Assembly (NCBI RefSeq): GCF_024756255.1
Contig: NZ_JANUHB010000003.1
Coordinates: 558,001-622,000, forward strand
Length of the DNA stretch: 64,000 nt
Origin: Massilia agilis
GTDB taxonomy: Bacteria > Pseudomonadota > Gammaproteobacteria > Burkholderiales > Burkholderiaceae_D
Direction of reading: 5' to 3'
In this document: piece after piece, positions 59,043 to 64,000 of the stretch
Position numbering within the stretch: position 1 is the first letter of the stretch
How the letters are laid out: each line of letters starts with the position of its first letter
Program-made: the position numbers and the translations under genes
Notes under the pieces: generated by a model
What the model was told of the DNA's origin: nothing
Seen by the model: only the letters and a program-made list of their open reading frames with translations
Databases searched by the model: none

Positions 59043-60772
59043 ACGCGGTGCCGCTCGTTGCCGCCGTGGGCGCGGACGACCAGGTCGACTGGGCTTCCAA
59101 GAACTACCTGATCGTGGACGATTTCGCCGGCGTGCGCCAGCTGCTGCGCGAGAGCCTGCGCAGCCTGGGCGCGCGGGCCATCGACCAGGCCACCAGCGGC
59201 GGCGAGGCGATGGGCCAGCTCATGCGCACGCGTTACGACGTGGTGCTGTGCGACTACTACCTTGGCGAGGGCAAGAACGGCCAGCAGGTGCTGGAGGAGG
59301 CGCGCATGCGCAACCTGATCAACCCGAGCACGGTGTGGATCATGGTTTCGGCCGAAAAGAGCGTGGAGTCGGTGATGGGCGCGGCCGAGCACCAGCCCGA
59401 CGCCTACCTGATCAAGCCGATCACCGAAGGGGTGCTGCTCACGCGCCTGAACCGCGTATGGCACAAGAAGCAGGTGTTCCGCGCGATCGACCAGGCCTAT
59501 GCCGAGAAGGACTACCTGCGCGCCGCGCGCCTGTGCGACGAGCAGATCGAATCGAACAAGGCGCACGAGATCGAACTGCTGCGCATGAAGGCGCGGCTGA
59601 TGGAAAAAAGCGGCCAGCCAGACAAGGCGCGCGCCGCCTACGAGCAGGTGCTGGCGCAGCGCGAATACCAGTGGGCGCGCGCGGGCCTGGCCCGGATCCG
59701 CATGCTGAACGGCGAATATGAGCAGGCGCGCCAGATGTTCCTGGGCGTGATCGCGGAGAACCGCTACTACATCGACGCCTACGACCAGCTGGCCGCGGCC
59801 TATCAGGCGATGGGCCAGCTCGACGAAGCGGCCGACATCCTCGAGCGCGCGACCAAGCTGTCGCCCAACTCGGTGCCGCGCCAGCGCAACCTCGGCATGG
59901 CCTGCCTCAAGCTGGGCAACATGGCGATGGCGGAGAAGTCGTTCCGCAAGTGCGTGGCGATCGGCGAGTACTCGATCCGCAAGACGCCCGACGCCTACCT
60001 GGGCCTGGCGCGCGTGTGCGGCCTGAAGAACGACCCCAAGGAAGCGTTGCAGTGGCTGGCCGCGGCCCAGCGCGAGTTCGGCGGCGAGCATGCCAACATC
60101 GAGCTGCGCACCAAGATCACCGAGGGGCTGGTGTACCACGAAAGCGGCGACTACCGCCGCGCGCGCAAGGCCGGCGACGAACTCGAAACCCTGCTGCGCG
60201 AACGCACCGAGCGCCCGGACGTACCCACCTGCCTGGAAATGGCCACGCTGCTGTTTGCCGTGGGTGTGAAGGACGCGCCGGTGGACCTGCTGTGCTACGT
60301 GATCCGCAACAACCACGACCAGGCCGTGCTGCTGGACGAGGTGCGCAAGCTGTTCGAGAAGGCGCGCATGGCGGAAGAAGGCGAGGTGCTGATCAAGGCG
60401 TCGCGCAAGGAAGCGTCGGACCTGATGAACCAGGGCGTGATGCTGTGGCGTAGCGGGAAGCTGCGCGAGGCGGTCGAGTGGATGCGCAACGCCCGCGCCG
60501 CGCTGCCGAACAACCAGCGCATCCTGTTCAACGCCGCCCAGGTGCTGATCTCGCACATGCAGCAGTACGGCTACGACGAGGCGCTGGCGCAGGAGGCGAG
60601 CGATGTGCTCAACCACGTGGACCACCTGCAGCCCGGCCAGCAGCGCTTCGCGCAGCTGATGGAGCAGCTCGCGGCGCTGATGCCGCAGCCGGAACCGGAG
60701 GAAGAAGAGGAAGAAGAGGAAGCCGCAGCGCAAGCCGGCACCGAGGCGGAAGGCGAGAGCGCCGCCGGCTAG
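59039..60772 (+). CDS. Response regulator with tetratricopeptide repeats
   Basis: 577 residues. Receiver domain (about 20-145; NYLIVDDFAGVRQLLRESL, Asp in DVVLCDYYLGEGKNG, Lys in AYLIKPITEG), then TPR units (about 170-540; e.g. AYEQVLAQREYQWARAGLAR, AYDQLAAAYQAMGQLDEAA), and an acidic tail (EEEEEEE near 555). No DNA-binding or enzymatic output, so it signals through protein contacts. Its stop overlaps the stop of the converging patatin gene by four bases. Confidence 0.9.
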   Translation: MNAVPLVAAVGADDQVDWASKNYLIVDDFAGVRQLLRESLRSLGARAIDQATSGGEAMGQLMRTRYDVVLCDYYLGEGKNGQQVLEEARMRNLINPSTVWIMVSAEKSVESVMGAAEHQPDAYLIKPITEGVLLTRLNRVWHKKQVFRAIDQAYAEKDYLRAARLCDEQIESNKAHEIELLRMKARLMEKSGQPDKARAAYEQVLAQREYQWARAGLARIRMLNGEYEQARQMFLGVIAENRYYIDAYDQLAAAYQAMGQLDEAADILERATKLSPNSVPRQRNLGMACLKLGNMAMAEKSFRKCVAIGEYSIRKTPDAYLGLARVCGLKNDPKEALQWLAAAQREFGGEHANIELRTKITEGLVYHESGDYRRARKAGDELETLLRERTERPDVPTCLEMATLLFAVGVKDAPVDLLCYVIRNNHDQAVLLDEVRKLFEKARMAEEGEVLIKASRKEASDLMNQGVMLWRSGKLREAVEWMRNARAALPNNQRILFNAAQVLISHMQQYGYDEALAQEASDVLNHVDHLQPGQQRFAQLMEQLAALMPQPEPEEEEEEEEAAAQAGTEAEGESAAG

Positions 60773-63700
60773 CCGTGAACCGAGGCGGGCGCAGCATCGG
60801 CGCGCACCGGGCCTGTGTGCTGCTTCATCAGCTCCTCGCACAGTTTGCCCACGTCGCGCCGCTGGCCCGGCACCTTCGACACCTCGGCCGCGCGCGCCAG
60901 CGCGTGCCTGGCGATGTGGTAGCCGAGCGCGCGGTAGCTCTCGAACTGCGCCTCGTCGAACCACTGGTCGGCGGTGCTCTGGTGCGGGTAGTCGGGATGC
61001 GCCTTGCGGTAGTTGATCACGTCCGCGTTCTCGTCGCCGACGATTGCCGGCTTGATGTACAAGAGCGTGCCGTCCACGCCTTCGGCATCGACGTGGCTGT
61101 AGCGGATCGTGCCGGCGGCGCAGCTCGCGCCGGCCAGGTCGGTGCCCTTGACCAGCTCCATGCGCGACACATCCAGCTCGATCGCCACGTGCAGGTCGGT
61201 GGCGCATTTGCGGATCGCGTTGCCAAGATCCTCGAACGCCAGCTCGCGGTCGCTGGCCACGTCCACCGCCACGATCAGCCGGCAGCGCCGCCGCACCAGC
61301 TCGTAGATGCCCAGGTTCTCAAAGTGGCCGCCGTCGGACAGGTACACGTAGTTGGCGTCGGCGTTGGTCATGCCGAACAGCTCGGCGATGAGGCTGAACA
61401 GCCCGATTGGCGGCGAGCTGCGCTTCCACACCGCCTTGCGCGGATTCGGGCACCAGCGCCCCAGGCGCACGTTGAACATCGTCATGAGGAAGTTCAGCGG
61501 CGGCGACGAGTGCGCGCCCATGTTGGGGCTCGCAGCCGCGCCGGACAGCGCCACCGCCATCCCGAGCCGCACCTTGGCGTCGTCGTCCACTCCCTTGCCC
61601 GCGCGCGAGGCGTACTGGCGCGTGGGCCGGTAGGTGCCGCGCTGGGCGTCGTGCTGCGCGCAGTTGGCGCCCTGCGCCGGCATCAACGGCGTCTCGAAAC
61701 CGCAAAAGCGCGGCGTGAAGGCGAACGAGGCGGCCTTGCGGGTCTGCCATGCCAGCTCCTCGCCGCGCACCAGGTTGAGCGAGGTGTTGACGATGTGGTA
61801 GGGCAGCTGGTCCTGCAGGTCGGCCAGTTGCGGGTCGTCGTCCGGATCGAAACCGGTGAACGGGTGCGGTTTGCGATGCGCGTTGCTGGCGCCGAAGTAG
61901 GCGCGCACCAGCCGGTTCCGGTACAGCATGTAGAGCGAGAACTTGTTGATGTCCACCCGCCAGCCGAGCAGCAGCGCCGCGCCCAGGCACAGCGAAAAGG
62001 CGGTGGCGAGCGTGGCCCCGCTGGTGGCCAGGCTGGCGTTGGCGTGCGAGGCGTACACGCAGGCCAGGGTCGGGCTGTCGCAGCGCAGGTCGGGCGGGGC
62101 GACCGCGGCCTGCACCAGCGTGGCCAGCACGGCGAAGATCCCGAGCGTGAACACGTAGGGCGCCAGCCGCGCCAGCAGCTCCAGCCGGTTGAAGCGCACG
62201 CCGAACAGCGTGGTGGTGCCGCCGCTGCCTGCCTTCACGCCCAGCCAGGTCATGGCCAGCCAGCCGATCGCGGTGCCGGCGTTGGCCAGCGGGTCGTAGG
62301 TGATCCAGGCCCAGTGCAGCAGCGGCGGCAGGAAGAACGCGGCGCAGAACATCATCAGCCAGGCGATGGTGAAGATCGAGGTCCAGGCGCCCTGGCGGCT
62401 CCACCACTCGCGGCTGGCGTCGCTGTACAGGGTGCCGATCAGGCCGATCATCAGCGTCATCGTCACCGAGAACAGCGTCATCATCAGCGGCATGCCGAAG
62501 GTGGTGAGCGCCACCGCATTGTTCAGGATCGGGTGCTCGGCCGGGTTGGGCAGCCAGGACAGGCCAAGCAGGAGCAGCAGGGTGCCGATGGTGAGCGCGA
62601 ACATGGCGGACAGGAAGTGCGACAGGCCTTCGTGCACGTCGGTGCGCGAAACGTCGCGCCGCACGCGCTGCCTGCGCTTGAGCGGCGGCACCGCCAGGCC
62701 CACGGCAAGCAGCAGGAATGCGCCGGCCAGGCCCGGCACCCAGCACCGGGCGACGCGCAGCGCGGTGTCATGCGCGACCGCGTGTTCGACCAGGCCCGGC
62801 GCGAATTCGAGCGTCCCGGCCAGCATGAGCGCCAGGACGCCGGCAAAGAACGCCGCGCACACCGCGTAGCCGGAGCGCCGGTACGGACTGGTGCGGTCGT
62901 GCGCCAGGTACCAGCCGCAGGCCCAGACGATGAAGTACACCAGCCCCGGCACCAGCACCCAGCCCATGCGCCACTCGTACCTGCCCGACAGCGCTGCGTG
63001 CAGCATCGACGGCATCACGCCGCCGTGCCGCCACAGGCCGATGCTGACCAAAAAGCCGGACAGCAGCAGCGGGAAGTTGATGAACCAGAGGACCGCGCCC
63101 TGGTTCACCGGGAACCAGCGCTGCCCGCGCGAGGCTTCCGGTTTGCTCGAGATCGACAGCGCAATGCAGAAGACCGCAATCAGGAAGGATGCGGTGCCAA
63201 GCATCCAGGCCGGGTCGGACCAGTCGGCCCAGGGCGCGTCCTTGCCCACGATGCGGTTGACGGCCCACACCGCAAAGCGCGGCAGCAGGAGCAGGGCGCA
63301 CAGCCAGGCCAGCAGCATGGCCAGGTTCAGGCCCGTGTTGCGCACGTAGGTGCCGATCAGGGTCCAGGCGTCGGCGCTGAACACCCCGGAGCGCGGCGAC
63401 AGGTAATTGCTGTACTGGCGCAGGAACTGGATCTCGACCGCTTCGGAATCGACCGGCTCGCCGGCTGCGCCGGGCGTGAGCATGGCTTCCACCGCGCGCA
63501 CGTCGCCGTGGCGCTCGCGGATGCACTTGGACAGCCAGCCGCCGATGAAGCCGCCGCCGGACACGGTGGACAGGTAGTCGAAGTCGCGCAGCAGCTGCTG
63601 CTCGCCCAGCGCCTGCAGCACGCCCAGGTTGAAGGTTGCGCTGCGCACGCCGCCGCCGGACAGCGCGAGCCCGGTGAGCCCGGCGGCGTGGGCGCGGCGC

Positions 63701-64000
63701 AGCAGTTCGGCACGCGACGCCGGAAGCACCTGGTCGGGGCCGGCGCTGCCGTCCGGGCGCGGGCGCAGCAGGTCCAGCTCGTTCTGGAGGACTTCGGCGA
63801 ACACGCTGCCGGCCAGCGCGTTCAGGCGCCGCCAGGTCACCTGGTCGAGCGCGCCGTCGGCGACAATGCCCTCGCGCTCGCGAAAGGCGTCGATCGCGCC
63901 AGCCAGTTCGGCAAGCGTGTGCGCGGCCGGCGGCACCTCGATGCCGGCGCTTTCGAGCTTGCGCCGCACGTCGGCCACCTGGTCGGGCGTGAGGCTGGTG
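60769..64000 (-). CDS. Patatin-like phospholipase with membrane domain (5' end outside window)
   Basis: At least 1,076 residues; the frame is open to the window edge, with TSLTPDQ before the first possible start in view (GTG 63978). N-terminal segment resembles a peptidoglycan-binding-like helical unit (DVRRKLESAGIEVP). The patatin part begins ALSGGGVRSATFNLGVLQAL and holds the nucleophile Ser in STVSGGGFIG; the catalytic Asp is in LSDGGHFENLGIYELV far later. Between these lie about nine to ten transmembrane helices (e.g. LLAWLCALLLLPRFAVWAV). It probably acts on membrane lipids; the substrate is unknown. Confidence 0.9.
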   Translation of the reverse strand, partial: TSLTPDQVADVRRKLESAGIEVPPAAHTLAELAGAIDAFREREGIVADGALDQVTWRRLNALAGSVFAEVLQNELDLLRPRPDGSAGPDQVLPASRAELLRRAHAAGLTGLALSGGGVRSATFNLGVLQALGEQQLLRDFDYLSTVSGGGFIGGWLSKCIRERHGDVRAVEAMLTPGAAGEPVDSEAVEIQFLRQYSNYLSPRSGVFSADAWTLIGTYVRNTGLNLAMLLAWLCALLLLPRFAVWAVNRIVGKDAPWADWSDPAWMLGTASFLIAVFCIALSISSKPEASRGQRWFPVNQGAVLWFINFPLLLSGFLVSIGLWRHGGVMPSMLHAALSGRYEWRMGWVLVPGLVYFIVWACGWYLAHDRTSPYRRSGYAVCAAFFAGVLALMLAGTLEFAPGLVEHAVAHDTALRVARCWVPGLAGAFLLLAVGLAVPPLKRRQRVRRDVSRTDVHEGLSHFLSAMFALTIGTLLLLLGLSWLPNPAEHPILNNAVALTTFGMPLMMTLFSVTMTLMIGLIGTLYSDASREWWSRQGAWTSIFTIAWLMMFCAAFFLPPLLHWAWITYDPLANAGTAIGWLAMTWLGVKAGSGGTTTLFGVRFNRLELLARLAPYVFTLGIFAVLATLVQAAVAPPDLRCDSPTLACVYASHANASLATSGATLATAFSLCLGAALLLGWRVDINKFSLYMLYRNRLVRAYFGASNAHRKPHPFTGFDPDDDPQLADLQDQLPYHIVNTSLNLVRGEELAWQTRKAASFAFTPRFCGFETPLMPAQGANCAQHDAQRGTYRPTRQYASRAGKGVDDDAKVRLGMAVALSGAAASPNMGAHSSPPLNFLMTMFNVRLGRWCPNPRKAVWKRSSPPIGLFSLIAELFGMTNADANYVYLSDGGHFENLGIYELVRRRCRLIVAVDVASDRELAFEDLGNAIRKCATDLHVAIELDVSRMELVKGTDLAGASCAAGTIRYSHVDAEGVDGTLLYIKPAIVGDENADVINYRKAHPDYPHQSTADQWFDEAQFESYRALGYHIARHALARAAEVSKVPGQRRDVGKLCEELMKQHTGPVRADAAPASVHG

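Overview
The window is high-GC, densely coded DNA that looks like a chromosome segment of a betaproteobacterium of the Oxalobacteraceae, most like Massilia/Telluria/Duganella. This is inferred from gene order (ubiE–Tim44-like–ubiJ–ubiB and fmdB–DUF502–aspS–nudB) and protein character, not from a database search. I see no rRNA, tRNA, CRISPR array, insertion sequence or phage gene. Two families of palindromic intergenic repeats occur: family A five times (near 4.5, 8.6, 19.6, 42.6 and 50.3 kb) and family B twice (on both sides of the gene at 23.4-24.2 kb).

Layout. 1-4.5 kb: end of the ubiquinone genes (ubiE partial, Tim44-like, ubiJ, ubiB) and a methyltransferase. 4.9-11.1 kb: housekeeping genes (fmdB-like, DUF502, aspS, DUF2442, nudB, an exonuclease/phosphatase-family protein, clsB-type cardiolipin synthase, Hsp15). 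11.1-16.8 kb: an accessory stretch with membrane proteins of unknown role, a DUF805 protein, a FAD oxidase/methyltransferase fusion with a secreted partner, and an internally duplicated membrane protein. 17.1-24.2 kb: a TetR regulator and a fatty-acid beta-oxidation set. 24.3-27.7 kb: a minus-strand operon (class II aldolase, DapA-like lyase, MOSC protein) opposite an XRE-cupin regulator with a perfect 19-bp palindrome between them. 27.9-42.5 kb: a complete respiratory nitrate reduction locus (narK1, narK2, beta-carbonic anhydrase, narGHJI, PpiC-type chaperone, moaA, narX, narL).

42.7-47.2 kb: a cluster that is probably iron-regulated. A Fur-like site overlaps the promoter of a di-haem cytochrome c lipoprotein, followed by a porin, a secreted FMN-binding protein with a flavinylation motif, ApbE and a small membrane cytochrome-b-like protein. 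Together these could form an electron route from the inner membrane through the periplasm towards the outer membrane. This is my best candidate for an under-described system. 47.4-50.2 kb: a Tat-exported phosphoesterase and a DUF4142 protein. 50.3-55.9 kb (minus strand): OsmC, PaiB-like protein, porin, a small phosphate-binding-like protein, a sensor kinase and an HD-GYP response regulator, joined by tiny overlaps or short gaps. 56.0-60.8 kb: tag, an MnmC-like protein with a shortened N-terminal domain, and a soluble kinase/TPR-response-regulator pair. 60.8-64.0 kb: a large membrane patatin-like protein that runs off the window.

Most functions are family-level calls from motifs. Starts were chosen from start codons, Shine-Dalgarno (SD) sequences and overlaps, and several differ from the longest possible reading frame.
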